Source: Nocardioides szechwanensis (GTDB lineage Bacteria > Actinomycetota > Actinomycetes > Propionibacteriales > Nocardioidaceae). From it: DNA of 64,000 bases. Below, one piece after another: positions 27,591 through 36,309 of this stretch (its first letter is position 1; every line of letters begins with the position of its first letter). A program made the position numbers and the translations under genes. The notes under the pieces were generated by a model. That model was not told where the DNA came from, ran no database searches, and was given only the letters and a program-made list of their open reading frames with translations. The stretch spans positions 62,001 through 126,000 of the forward strand of contig NZ_FNIC01000007.1 in NCBI RefSeq assembly GCF_900103935.1. Reading direction: 5' to 3'.

Positions 27591-28454
27591 ATGGGGTTCA
27601 TCGAGGTCGCCGACCGGGTCTGGGTCGCTCGCTACGAGTGGTTCGACGTCAACGTCAGCGTCATCGGCGGGGCTGACGGGCTCCTCGTCGTCGACACCCA
27701 CGCCTCGGACCTGGCCGCCCGCGGGGTGATCGACGAGATCCGCGCACTCGGCGCCGGCGAGATCGTCGGGGTGGTCAACACGCACGAGCACTTCGACCAC
27801 ACGTTCGGCAACCACGCCTTCCGCACGGCGTGCGGCACCATCCCGATCCACGCCCACGAGACCGCCGCCGAGCGCACCGTCTCCGCCGGCGAGCGGATCA
27901 AGGGCCTGTACGACGCCAGCCCGGTCTCCGGCGAGGACGCCGACCCCCACCGCGAGGAGGTGCTCGCCACCGAGATCGTGGCGGCCGACCGCACGTTCTC
28001 CTCCGCCGTGTCGCTCGACCTCGGCGACCGTCTGGTCGAGCTGGTGCACCCCGGTCGCGGCCACACGGGCGGCGACCTGGTGGTGCGCGTGCCCGACTGC
28101 GACACCCTCCTCGCCGGCGACCTGGTCGAGGAGTCGGCGGCGCCGGGGTTCGGCGGCGACTGCTACCCGCTGGAGTGGCCGTGGACCCTCGACATCCTGC
28201 TCGGCCTGACGACGTCGTCCAGCGTCGTCGTCCCCGGGCACGGCGCGGTCGTCGACCGCGAGTTCGTCGAGGTCCAGCGCAACCAGATCGGACTCGTCGC
28301 CGAGACCATCCGCGAGCTGGCCGGGCGCGGCGTCAAGGTCGAGGAGGCGCTCCGCGCGGGCGAGTGGCCCTTCCCCGGCGACGCCCTCGCGCAGGCCGTA
28401 CGACGTGGTTACGAGCAGCTGCCACGCAGCCAGAAGCGCTTGCCCCTCGCGTGA
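27591..28454 (+). CDS. MBL-fold metallohydrolase
   Basis: The 287-residue protein carries the metallo-beta-lactamase metal site: THEHFDHTFG near residue 62, a His in HPGRGHTGGD near 150, an Asp in LLAGDLVEES and a final His in VPGHGAVVD. The di-metal hydrolase family is clear, the substrate is not; similarity to glyoxalase II-like or class B enzymes is only at the fold level. TAGGGT sits 6 nt before the ATG, so it has its own leaderless-type promoter. Confidence 0.85.
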   Translation: MGFIEVADRVWVARYEWFDVNVSVIGGADGLLVVDTHASDLAARGVIDEIRALGAGEIVGVVNTHEHFDHTFGNHAFRTACGTIPIHAHETAAERTVSAGERIKGLYDASPVSGEDADPHREEVLATEIVAADRTFSSAVSLDLGDRLVELVHPGRGHTGGDLVVRVPDCDTLLAGDLVEESAAPGFGGDCYPLEWPWTLDILLGLTTSSSVVVPGHGAVVDREFVEVQRNQIGLVAETIRELAGRGVKVEEALRAGEWPFPGDALAQAVRRGYEQLPRSQKRLPLA

Positions 28455-28473
28455 GGCCGCGTAGGTTCTGGTC

Positions 28474-28710
28474 ATGAGCGAATCCCAGGACCAGTCCCCC
28501 GACGAGTCGCCGGTCGGCATCAGCGACGACCTGCTGCCCGAGGACCTCCAGCCCGGCGAGGACAACCCGCTCGCCGACGGGCTCGACGACGGCGAGACCG
28601 TCGACGACCTGCTCGACGGCGGCAAGGACGCCGAGCAGCTCGAGGACGGGTCGACCGAGGAGTCGTCGGACGAGTCCTCGGACGAGGAGCCTGACTCCGC
28701 CGACGACTGA
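28474..28710 (+). CDS. Highly acidic small protein, 78 aa
   Basis: Asp, Glu and Ser make up most of this protein; there are almost no aromatic or basic residues, and it is probably disordered. A DGETVDDLLDGG stretch lies mid-way. TAGGTT is 6 nt before the ATG. It sits between the MBL gene and the DUF3097 gene on the same strand. I do not recognise a family. Codon use fits its neighbours, and the clear promoter-start layout supports it as expressed. Confidence 0.55.
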   Translation: MSESQDQSPDESPVGISDDLLPEDLQPGEDNPLADGLDDGETVDDLLDGGKDAEQLEDGSTEESSDESSDEEPDSADD

Positions 28711-28782
28711 CCGGGGACTGAACGCGGACTGACCGGCGCGGCGGAGCGGGCGCTGTCGGCGCGCGCACCTACCGTTGACCCG

Positions 28783-29631
28783 GTGAGCGACCGCTACGGC
28801 ACTGACGTCCTGTCCGGCGACTGGCGCAAGCCCAAGCGCGGGCGCGCCGTCGAGGCTCCCGCCGAGCTCGGCGCGGTCGTAGAAGAGGTCACCACCGACT
28901 GGGTGGGCGAGATCGTCGCGGTCGACCGCGACCTCCACACCCTGACCCTGGAGGACCGCCGCTCGCGTCGGCGCACCTTCCCGCTCGGGCCGGGCTTCCT
29001 GCTCGACGGCCGTCCGGTGATCCTGACCGCGCCGGTCCGCCTGGTGGCCCCGGCCGCACCGACCCGCACCGCCTCAGGCTCGGTCGCGGTCCATGGCGCC
29101 AAGGCCCGGGTGGCGCGCGCCAGCCGGATCTTCGTCGAGGGCCGCCACGACGCCGAGCTGGTCGAGAAGGTCTGGGGCGACGACCTGCGCATCGAGGGTG
29201 TGGTCGTCGAGTACCTCGAGGGCGTCGACGACCTCGTCGAGCACCTGCGCGCCTTCGGTCCCGGCCCCGACCGCCGTGTCGGCGTGCTGGTCGACCACCT
29301 CGTGCCCGGCTCCAAGGAGAGCCGGATCGCCCAGCAGGTGGCCGCCTCCCCCGTCGGTCGCCACGTGCTCGTCGTGGGTCATCCCTACGTCGACGTCTGG
29401 GCCGCCGTGAAGCCCGACCGGATCGGCGTCGCCGCCTGGCCCGACGTACCGCGGAGCATGGAGTGGAAGAAGGGCGTGTGTCGCCACCTCGGCTGGCCCC
29501 ACGCCGACCAGGCCGACATCGCCCGCGCCTGGCAGCACATCCTGTCGCGCGTGCACTCCTACGACGACCTCGAGCCCGCCCTCCTGGGCCGGGTCGAAGA
29601 GCTCATCGACTTCACCACCAGCTCCGACTGA
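28783..29631 (+). CDS. DUF3097 family protein
   Basis: The 282-residue protein matches DUF3097, an actinobacterial family of unknown function: N-terminal YGTDVLSGDWRKPKRG, central RRTFPLGPGFLLDGRPV, and a TOPRIM-like second half beginning RIFVEGRHDAELVEKVWGDDL, with VLVDHLVPGSKES (the acidic DxD-like part changed to DH). The TOPRIM resemblance hints at nucleic acid work. TACCGT is 7 nt before the GTG. It is convergent with the TM2 gene. Confidence 0.85.
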   Translation: MSDRYGTDVLSGDWRKPKRGRAVEAPAELGAVVEEVTTDWVGEIVAVDRDLHTLTLEDRRSRRRTFPLGPGFLLDGRPVILTAPVRLVAPAAPTRTASGSVAVHGAKARVARASRIFVEGRHDAELVEKVWGDDLRIEGVVVEYLEGVDDLVEHLRAFGPGPDRRVGVLVDHLVPGSKESRIAQQVAASPVGRHVLVVGHPYVDVWAAVKPDRIGVAAWPDVPRSMEWKKGVCRHLGWPHADQADIARAWQHILSRVHSYDDLEPALLGRVEELIDFTTSSD

Positions 29632-29649
29632 GCCAGCTCCGCAACCGGC

Positions 29650-30126
29650 TCAGCTGCGCAGCATCAACCCGTTGGCGTCCTTGCTGTCGCTGGCCAGCAT
29701 GATGATGCCGTCGATGACCGGCCACAGTGCGCCGATGCCGCAGGTGAAGATCGTGACCAGCAGCTGCGCGACGCCGATCCCGGAGTCGCCGATGTAGAAG
29801 CGCCCGATCCCGAACGGCACCAGGATCTGGAGCAGCCCGGCGACCACCTTGGACTTGTCGGAGTAGGGGATGCCCGTGACCGGGTGGACGCCGTACGGCG
29901 CTCCCGGCATGGCGCCCACCGGCGCACCGTAGGACCCGTAGGGCGCCTGCGGGGGCTGCGGGGGCTGCGGCGCGCCGTACGGCGGAGCCGCGGCGGGGGG
30001 CGGCGGAGGCACCGAGCCCTCCGGGGCGCCGTAGGGCGGGGGCGGCGGCGTGGGCGCGCCGTAGGGCGGCTCGCCGCCTCCGGGCTGGTTCTGCTCGGAC
30101 GGGTACTCGGGGCCCTGGTTGGTCAT
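29650..30126 (-). CDS. TM2 domain protein with Pro/Gly/Tyr-rich N-terminus
   Basis: Residues 1-85 are low-complexity, with repeats such as PPYGAP and PPPPYGAPEG; residues about 90-150 form a TM2 domain with two helices and the motif PFGIGRFYIGDSGIGV. TM2 proteins sit in the membrane with unknown function; a Pro/Tyr-rich arm may bind partners. TAGGGT lies 7 nt before the ATG. It is convergent with the DUF3097 gene and 21 nt before the end of hemW on the same strand side. Confidence 0.85.
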   Translation of the reverse strand: MTNQGPEYPSEQNQPGGGEPPYGAPTPPPPPYGAPEGSVPPPPPAAAPPYGAPQPPQPPQAPYGSYGAPVGAMPGAPYGVHPVTGIPYSDKSKVVAGLLQILVPFGIGRFYIGDSGIGVAQLLVTIFTCGIGALWPVIDGIIMLASDSKDANGLMLRS

Positions 30127-30147
30127 GTCCCCAACCCTAGGGCAGAA

Positions 30148-31359
30148 CTACGGCAGCAGGTCCCTCACCACGGCGTCCGCCAGCAACCGGCCGCGCCTGG
30201 TCAGGACCAGCCGGTCGGGGGCCGCCTCGACCAGGCCGTCGGCCACGAGGAGCGGTACAGCGGCCAGCCCGTGCGGGTCGAGCACGTCGGTGGGCAGCCC
30301 GTCGCGCAGCCGCACCTCCAGCAGCACCCGCTCGACCCGCCGGCTCTGCGCGTCGAGGACCTCGCGGGCGTGGGCGGGGCTGAGCCCGCGCGCCAGGCGG
30401 TCGGCGTACGCCGCGGGGTGCTTGACGTTCCACCAGCGGACCCCGCCGACGTGGGAGTGCGCGCCGGGGCCGACGCCCCACCAGTCGCCGTCGGTCCAGT
30501 AGCCGAGGTTGTGCCGGCAGCGGCTGGCGTCGTCGCGCGCCCAGTTGGACACCTCGTACCAGCCGAGCCCGGCGCGGGTCAGCCGCTCGTCGGCGGCGTC
30601 GTACTTGTCGGCGAGGTCGTCCTCGTCGGGCATCGGCAGCTCACCGCGACGGACCCGACGGGCCAGCGCGGTGCCGTCCTCGACGATCAGGGAGTACGCC
30701 GACACGTGGTCGGGCCCGCACGCCAGCGCCTCGTCGAGACTGCGCTCCCAATCGGCCAGCGACTCGCCCGGCGTGCCGTAGATGAGGTCCAGGCTCACCT
30801 GCTCGAACCCCGCGGCCCGGGCCCACGCGACGACGTCGGGCACCCGCGCCGGGTCGTGGGTGCGGTCGAGGACCGCCAGCACGTGCGGCACCGCCGACTG
30901 CATGCCAAAGGAGATCCGGGTGAAGCCGCGCTCCCGCAGGCCGGCCAGGGTCTCGGGCGTGACGCTGTCGGGGTTGGCCTCCGTGGTGACCTCCGCGCCG
31001 GGTGCCAGCCCGAACTCCGCGGCGATGACGTCGAGCACCGCCCCGAGGTCGTCCGGGCTGAGCAGGGTCGGCGTACCCCCGCCGACGAAGACCGTGTCGA
31101 CGCGTACGTCGGTGTCGCCCAGCACCTGCCGGGCCCGGCGTACCTCCGAGACCGCGGACGCGGCGTACGTCGCGCGCGAGGCGCCCGGCCCCAGCTCCTC
31201 GGCGGTGTAGGTGTTGAAGTCGCAGTAGCCGCACCGCACCCTGCAGAACGGCACGTGCACGTAGAACCCGAACGGCCGCTCCCCCAGCCCCTCCAGCGCC
31301 GACGTCGGGAGGGCGCCGTCCTCCGGCACGGGGTCCCCGAGGGGCAGGGCGGACGGCAC
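30148..31359 (-). CDS. hemW: Radical SAM protein HemW
   Basis: The 403-residue protein has the radical-SAM cluster motif CRVRCGYC near residue 38, FVGGGTPTLL after it, VTTEANPDS and a C-terminal HemN_C-like part. HemW is a haem chaperone related to oxygen-independent coproporphyrinogen oxidase, but with a CxxxCxxC of its own kind rather than a proven oxidase. It takes its usual place between lepA and hrcA, though several genes are inserted on both sides. GGGGAGG precedes the start. Confidence 0.93.
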   Translation of the reverse strand: MPSALPLGDPVPEDGALPTSALEGLGERPFGFYVHVPFCRVRCGYCDFNTYTAEELGPGASRATYAASAVSEVRRARQVLGDTDVRVDTVFVGGGTPTLLSPDDLGAVLDVIAAEFGLAPGAEVTTEANPDSVTPETLAGLRERGFTRISFGMQSAVPHVLAVLDRTHDPARVPDVVAWARAAGFEQVSLDLIYGTPGESLADWERSLDEALACGPDHVSAYSLIVEDGTALARRVRRGELPMPDEDDLADKYDAADERLTRAGLGWYEVSNWARDDASRCRHNLGYWTDGDWWGVGPGAHSHVGGVRWWNVKHPAAYADRLARGLSPAHAREVLDAQSRRVERVLLEVRLRDGLPTDVLDPHGLAAVPLLVADGLVEAAPDRLVLTRRGRLLADAVVRDLLP

Positions 31360-31373
31360 CGCCCCATCCTCCC

Positions 31374-31479
31374 CGCGAGTCGGCGCTTATGCACACTCAG
31401 GAAACGCCGAGTCGGCGCAAACGCAGTGCACAAGCGCCGACTCGGCGTTTTGACAGCGCGCACAAGCGCCGACTCGGCG
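31374..31479. repeat. Cluster of four related palindromic repeats
   Basis: A 13-bp near-palindrome, CGCCGA(C/G)TCGGCG-like, occurs at 31405-31417 (as CGCCGAGTCGGCG), 31435-31447 and 31467-31479, with an imperfect copy at 31374-31385. The last two lie in a 20-bp direct repeat, GCACAAGCGCCGACTCGGCG, at 31428-31447 and 31460-31479. Inverted pairs can form long hairpins. It fills the whole gap between the dioxygenase-like gene and hemW, and may act as terminator or as a dispersed repeat family. Confidence 0.75.
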
Positions 31480-31480
31480 G

Positions 31481-32398
31481 TCAGACGGGGACGTTGAGGG
31501 AGATCGTGTAGCCCTCGTCGACGGTGCCGGTGACGGTAGCCATCTGGAGGGAGACGCCGTCGGAGAAGACGTTGTCGCTGTCCAGGCTGGTCTGCTGCAT
31601 GTTGGCCGCGCTGGCGTCGTACCCGTCCGCGTTGGCGTAGACGTCGTTGCAGACGTCCTCGGGCAGGGCGAGCTGCGAGGTGCGGAGCTTGTTGGTGTAG
31701 CTCGTGGCGCCGGCGAGCGTCTGGTAGACCTCGAAGTGCATGTGCGGCCAGCGTCCGGAGTACGCCGCCGGGAAGATGCTGGTGAACTCCACGGTGCCGT
31801 CCGCCGCGGTCTCCTGCACGCCGCGCAGGTAGTTCTCGTCGGCGACGTTCTCGGAGTACATCGAGTACTCGCCCTCCCGGTTGCAGTGCCACAGGTAGAC
31901 CGCGGCGCCGCTGAGCGCCGTCACGTCGGTGCCGTTGAGGTCGTAGACCTTCGGCCGGACCGTGACCGGGACCCCTTCGGCGACGCCCGAGGCGGAGCCG
32001 AAGCTGGAGGTGAGGTCACTGCGCACGATGCCGCTCTCGGCGAGCACGTTGACGCCGTTGGAGCCGTCGCCCGGGTAGGGACCGGCGGTCTCCTCGGGGA
32101 TCTCGCCCTCGGCCACCTCCACCGACGACTCTCCTCCCATGTCACCGCCCCCGTCCGGCGGCGTGCCACCGGGCCCACCGGCCGCCGCACCGGCGTCCGC
32201 AGTGGACGCGGTGTCGCTCGCGGTCGAGGTCGAGGAGCCGTCGGCGGCGCAGCCGGCGACCGCCACGACCCCCACGCCGCCCAGGATGCTGAGCAGCCCG
32301 CGGCGCCCCCACCGGTTGCGTTCGACGATCTGCGGCAGGTCGTGCGACAGGCCGAGGTCGTGGTCCTCGAGCTCGTCGTGGGCGTGGCCGTGGCTCAT
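31481..32398 (-). CDS. Intradiol dioxygenase-like exported lipoprotein
   Basis: The 305-residue protein has a His-rich start, then a twin-arginine signal (NRWGRRGLLSILGG) ending with a lipobox-like VAGC, so it is probably Tat-exported and lipidated. After a Gly/Thr-rich linker, the intradiol dioxygenase fold shows the iron ligands: Tyr in GPYPGDG, Tyr in SMYSENV, and WPHMHFEVY with two His. Exported members act on unknown aromatic substrates. I chose ATG 32398; the longer frame covers the hairpin upstream. Confidence 0.8.
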   Translation of the reverse strand: MSHGHAHDELEDHDLGLSHDLPQIVERNRWGRRGLLSILGGVGVVAVAGCAADGSSTSTASDTASTADAGAAAGGPGGTPPDGGGDMGGESSVEVAEGEIPEETAGPYPGDGSNGVNVLAESGIVRSDLTSSFGSASGVAEGVPVTVRPKVYDLNGTDVTALSGAAVYLWHCNREGEYSMYSENVADENYLRGVQETAADGTVEFTSIFPAAYSGRWPHMHFEVYQTLAGATSYTNKLRTSQLALPEDVCNDVYANADGYDASAANMQQTSLDSDNVFSDGVSLQMATVTGTVDEGYTISLNVPV

Positions 32399-32417
32399 GC
32401 GTGTCCTCCAGGAAGTG

Positions 32418-32455
32418 CGAATGGGTGCCGGCGGTCTCCCGCCGACACCCATTCG
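32418..32455. terminator. Hairpin between acyl-CoA ligase and dioxygenase genes
   Basis: CGAATGGGTGCCGGCGG (32418-32434) pairs with CCGCCGACACCCATTCG (32439-32455) with one mismatch and a 4-nt loop. It lies after the acyl-CoA ligase and before the dioxygenase-like start on the same strand. Confidence 0.7.
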
Positions 32456-32502
32456 ACCCGGACTCCCTGTGGGGTTCCTGTGCGGAAACCCTCAGGAGCC
32501 GG

Positions 32503-34323
32503 TCAGCTGTAGAACGCCGCGATGCGCTCCTTGTTGTTGTCCTCGACGACGTTGCGCTTGACCTTCATGGAGGGGGTCAGCTCGCCGGACTCGATGGTCA
32601 GGTCGTGGTCGAGGATCTCCCACTTCTTGATGGTCTCCCAGCGGTTGAGGCGCGAGTTGAGCTCCTCGACGTAGCCGCCGACCATGTCGTGGACCTTCTC
32701 CGAGGTGACGATGTCGGAGTACGACGCGCCGGCCATGCCGTTCTCCTCGGCCCAGCCCGTCATGGCGTCGGGGTCGAGCGTGATCAGCGCGACCACGAAG
32801 TTGCGGTCGTTGCCGAAGACCATGAACTGGCTGGCGTAGGGGCACACGGCCTTGAACTTCGACTCGATCGCCGACGGCGCGATGTACTTGCCACCCGAGG
32901 TCTTGAAGAGGTCCTTGATCCGGCCCGTGATCGTCAGGAAGCCGTCGGCGTCGAGGCTGCCCTTGTCACCGGTGCGCAGCCAGCCGTCGTCGGTCAGCGT
33001 CTTGGCGGTCTCCTCGGGGAGGTTGTGGTAGCCGTCCATGACGTGGGGGCCACGCAGCAGCACCTCGTCACCCTCGCCGATGCGGACCTCGCTGCCGGGC
33101 AGTGCCCGTCCGACGGTGCCGATCTTGTTCTCGTCGGGGTGGTTGACCGTGGCGCCCGCGGAGTTCTCGGTCATGCCGTAGCCCTCGAGGATGACGATGC
33201 CGGCGGCGTTGAACCACTCGGCGATCTCCTGGTTGAGGGCGGCCGAGCCGGAGATGAAGAAGCGGACCCGTCCTCCGAAGCGCTCACGCACCTTGCTGAA
33301 CACCAGCTTGTCGAACAGGCCGTGCTGCAGCTTGAGCAGCGCCGGGACGCTCTTGCCGTCGCGCTTGAGGGCCTCGACCTTCAGCCCGACCTCGAAGGCC
33401 TTGTTGAAGATCTTCTCCTTGGCCCCACCCTCGGCGGCCTGCATGGTCTGGATCCGGCCGTAGGCCTTCTCGAAGATGCGGGGGGCGGCGCCCATGAACG
33501 TCGGCTTCACGATGCCGCAGTTCTCGACGATCTTCTCGACCCGGCCGTCGATGGCCGAGGCGAAGCCGCACGCCAGCTGGGCGGAGAGCAGCACCTTTCC
33601 GAACGAGTGCGACATCGGCAGCCACAGGAACTGCAGGTCGGACTCGTCCAGGATGTCCTGCACCTGGATCGCGGCACCCTCGTAGACCCACGCCTTGTGC
33701 GTCAGCCGCACGCCCTTGGGGCGCCCGGTGGTGCCGGAGGTGTAGATCAGGGTCGCCAGCTGCTCCGGGCGGATCGACTTCGCGACCGTCTCGATGGCGT
33801 CGGGGTGCTCGGCGAGGTAGGCGTCACCGAGCTCGGTCAGCGCGTCCAGCGTGATGATCCAGTCGCCGTCGGCCGTGCCGTCGAACGTGATCACCTTCTC
33901 GAGGTGCGGCAGCGACGACTTGTGCTCCTTGAGCTTGGCGATCTGCTCGTCGTCCTCGGCGAAGACCATCCGGCACTCGGAGTCGCCGAGGATGTACGCC
34001 GTGTCCTCGGCGTTGGTCGTCGGGTAGACGGTGGTCGTGGCGGCACCCGAGCAGACCACGGCCAGGTCGGCCAGGATCCACTCGTAGCGGGTGCCCGACG
34101 CGATGCCGATGCGCTGCTCGGACTCGATGCCGAGGGACAGGAGCCCGGCCGACAGGCTGCGGACCTTGTCGCCCGCCTGCTGCCAGGTCAGGGACTCCCA
34201 GGCCTCACCGACCGGGTAGCGGAACGCCTCCGACTGGGGCGACGCGGCTACTCGGTCGAGGAACTGCACCGCCATGTTCTGGGGAAGGTTGTCGACGAAA
34301 GTCGTGTCGTGATTGACGGGCAT
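32503..34323 (-). CDS. Long-chain fatty acid-CoA ligase (FadD15-like)
   Basis: The 606-residue protein is an AMP-forming acyl-CoA synthetase: the P-loop LIYTSGTTGRPKG near residue 193, EGYGMTENS near 380, TGDKGSLD near 440 and GRIKDLFKTSGGKYI near 460. Length and sequence fit the long-chain group (FadD15 type), which activates fatty acids for membrane lipids or beta-oxidation. AGGAG lies a few bases before the ATG, and a TAGGTT hexamer at 34362-34367 could be its -10. A hairpin follows the stop. Confidence 0.92.
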   Translation of the reverse strand: MPVNHDTTFVDNLPQNMAVQFLDRVAASPQSEAFRYPVGEAWESLTWQQAGDKVRSLSAGLLSLGIESEQRIGIASGTRYEWILADLAVVCSGAATTTVYPTTNAEDTAYILGDSECRMVFAEDDEQIAKLKEHKSSLPHLEKVITFDGTADGDWIITLDALTELGDAYLAEHPDAIETVAKSIRPEQLATLIYTSGTTGRPKGVRLTHKAWVYEGAAIQVQDILDESDLQFLWLPMSHSFGKVLLSAQLACGFASAIDGRVEKIVENCGIVKPTFMGAAPRIFEKAYGRIQTMQAAEGGAKEKIFNKAFEVGLKVEALKRDGKSVPALLKLQHGLFDKLVFSKVRERFGGRVRFFISGSAALNQEIAEWFNAAGIVILEGYGMTENSAGATVNHPDENKIGTVGRALPGSEVRIGEGDEVLLRGPHVMDGYHNLPEETAKTLTDDGWLRTGDKGSLDADGFLTITGRIKDLFKTSGGKYIAPSAIESKFKAVCPYASQFMVFGNDRNFVVALITLDPDAMTGWAEENGMAGASYSDIVTSEKVHDMVGGYVEELNSRLNRWETIKKWEILDHDLTIESGELTPSMKVKRNVVEDNNKERIAAFYS

Positions 34324-34369
34324 GCCACTCCTGGGTGAAACCGAGACGGGTGTTTGCGAGTAACCTAGA

Positions 34370-35605
34370 TCACTCTTCGTACTCGCGGGTAGTGACCCGC
34401 TCTGAGAGACGGTTTTCCTTCGACCTGACCGCCCATCCGACGGCGGGGCCGGTGGCGAGCGCCGCGGCGAGCAGGATGCCCCCCAGCAGCAGCCACCCCA
34501 GCAGCCCCAGGGCCAGGGGCAGCAGCGCCAGCACGGTCGGCGCCAGGAACGAGCTGATCGAGAAGCTCATCCCCCAGACCCCCTGGTACTGGCCCATCGC
34601 CTCCTCGGGCGGCAGCTCGAAGCCGAGCAGGAACGACGCCGAGGCCTGGGCCAGCTCACCCGCCACGTGCACCAGCGAGCCGACGACCAGCAGCGCCACG
34701 GCCAGGCCGGCCGACACTCCCCCGCTGACCCCGAACAGGGCACAGGCGCCGAGGAAGAGGACTCCCGAGAGCACGGTCGCGCGCACGGCGGCCTCGACGG
34801 TGGCCACCCGCTTGGCGACCGCCACCTGGGCGAGGACCACCGTGACCGTGTTGATGACCATGAGGATCGCCACCACCGAGCGGGGGGCCTCGGTGTGGTT
34901 GACGACCCACAGCGGGATCGCCAGCTCGAGGATCCAGTAGTGCATGCAGACCACGGAGCTGATGCCGGCCACCGCGACGAACGGCAGGTCGCGCAGGGCG
35001 CTCAGCATCGCCAGCGCCTCCCCGGCCGGCCGCGGGGGCACGTGCGGGACCAGGGCCATCAGCCCCGCGGTCACGACGTACGTCGCCACGTCGACGTAGA
35101 GGACCACGAGGTAGGCCTCGCGGGTGTCGAAGTGCAGGGCGATCGCGGCGACCCCGGTGCCGATGGTCATGCCGACGTTGGTGACCGAGCGCAGGTAGGC
35201 CCGGGTGCTGGACCTGGCCGCGCCCTGCACCAGCCCGGCGATCAGGGCGCCGCGGACGGCACCGGCACCCCGGTCGAGCACCGCGATCAGCGTGGACACC
35301 AGCACGAACTGCCACCACTCGGTGACGAGCAGGTAGAGCGAGGCCAGCCCCGCGATCACCAGGACCAGGGCGACCTGGACCTCGCGCGGACCGCGCCGGT
35401 CGGCCAAGTGGCCGATCGGGACCCCTGCGAACAGCGCGACGCCGGCAGCGATGCTGAGACCGGTGCCGACCTGGAGCACGGAGAAGCCGACGATCCGGGT
35501 GAAGTAGAGCGCACTGAGCGTGAAGAAGATGCCGTTGCCGGTGGTGTTGACCAGGGTGGCCAGGGCCATCCGGCGTACGGCGGGCTCCTCGGGAAGCAGC
35601 CTCAC
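34370..35605 (-). CDS. MFS transporter
   Basis: The 411-residue protein has about twelve hydrophobic segments and the MFS loop motif GHLADRRGPREVQ near residue 70 (form of GxLaDrxGrkxxl). Conserved half-symmetry is visible. It probably exports a drug or metabolite by proton exchange; no specific group can be named. It overlaps the MOSC gene upstream by 4 nt, so the two are co-translated. Confidence 0.85.
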   Translation of the reverse strand: MRLLPEEPAVRRMALATLVNTTGNGIFFTLSALYFTRIVGFSVLQVGTGLSIAAGVALFAGVPIGHLADRRGPREVQVALVLVIAGLASLYLLVTEWWQFVLVSTLIAVLDRGAGAVRGALIAGLVQGAARSSTRAYLRSVTNVGMTIGTGVAAIALHFDTREAYLVVLYVDVATYVVTAGLMALVPHVPPRPAGEALAMLSALRDLPFVAVAGISSVVCMHYWILELAIPLWVVNHTEAPRSVVAILMVINTVTVVLAQVAVAKRVATVEAAVRATVLSGVLFLGACALFGVSGGVSAGLAVALLVVGSLVHVAGELAQASASFLLGFELPPEEAMGQYQGVWGMSFSISSFLAPTVLALLPLALGLLGWLLLGGILLAAALATGPAVGWAVRSKENRLSERVTTREYEE

Positions 35606-36252
35606 AGCCGGGTGTTGGCGACGTAGGCGTCGGCCTTGCGGCGCGCCTCGTCCACGAGACCGTCGACCCGGAGCAGCTCGGGCAGCAGGCTGTGGTCGGT
35701 GTAGAGCGCCCGGAACATCGTCGACACGGTCACGCCGTGGCCCGGCTCGTGGACCACCGTGATCTCGTCACCGGCCTGCGCGGGGCCGGGCGCGACCACC
35801 CGCAGGTAGGGACCGGGCCGACCGACCGTGGCGAAGCGCTTGACCCAGGCGGTGTTGTCGTAGCCGGAGCGGCCCATCCACATCTTGAAGTCGTTGCAGG
35901 GGTTGCGCACCGAGCTGACCTCCAGGAGCGCCTCGCCGACCCGCCAGCGCTCGCCGATCTCGGCCTCGTTGACGTCGATACCGACCGTGGTGAGGTTCTC
36001 GCCGAACTGGCCGTCGCGGATCTCGAGGTCCAGCTCCCCGGCCCACCAATCGAGGTCCTCACGAGCGAAGGCGTAGACGGCCTGGTCGAGCCCCCCGTGG
36101 TGCTTGGTGTCCGACACCTGGTCGCCGGCGGGACCGTAGAGCCCGATCTCGACCTGGCCGGCCACCGGCTGCTTGTCGATGGACGTGCGCCCGATGCCGG
36201 CCCAGGGTGCCTCCCGTGGTTGGCCGACGTTGAGCGAGCGCAGGAACGGCAT
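35602..36252 (-). CDS. MOSC domain protein (YiiM-like)
   Basis: The 216-residue protein has the MOSC pattern: GDQVSDTKHHGGLDQAVYAF near residue 50, GQFGENLTTVGID near 85 and CNDFKMWM with the conserved Cys near 118, followed by a 3-alpha domain-like tail. YiiM-type MOSC proteins use molybdenum cofactor to reduce N-hydroxylated compounds. It is coupled with the MFS transporter downstream by a 4-nt overlap, so one may detoxify and the other export, but this is inference. Confidence 0.88.
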   Translation of the reverse strand: MPFLRSLNVGQPREAPWAGIGRTSIDKQPVAGQVEIGLYGPAGDQVSDTKHHGGLDQAVYAFAREDLDWWAGELDLEIRDGQFGENLTTVGIDVNEAEIGERWRVGEALLEVSSVRNPCNDFKMWMGRSGYDNTAWVKRFATVGRPGPYLRVVAPGPAQAGDEITVVHEPGHGVTVSTMFRALYTDHSLLPELLRVDGLVDEARRKADAYVANTRL

Positions 36253-36309
36253 GAGCCCATTGTCCCTGGCGCGGGCCGGCGTCCGCCATCGGATTGCCGG
36301 TGGGGCGGG

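Noticed and set aside
31374..31479. Possible CRISPR array.
   Set aside because: The repeat unit is short, palindromic and in both orientations, with spacers of unequal size, and no cas gene is present.
34324..34369. A KstR box before the FadD15-like gene.
   Set aside because: No TNNAACNNGTTNNA match is present; only a plain -10-like TAGGTT is visible.
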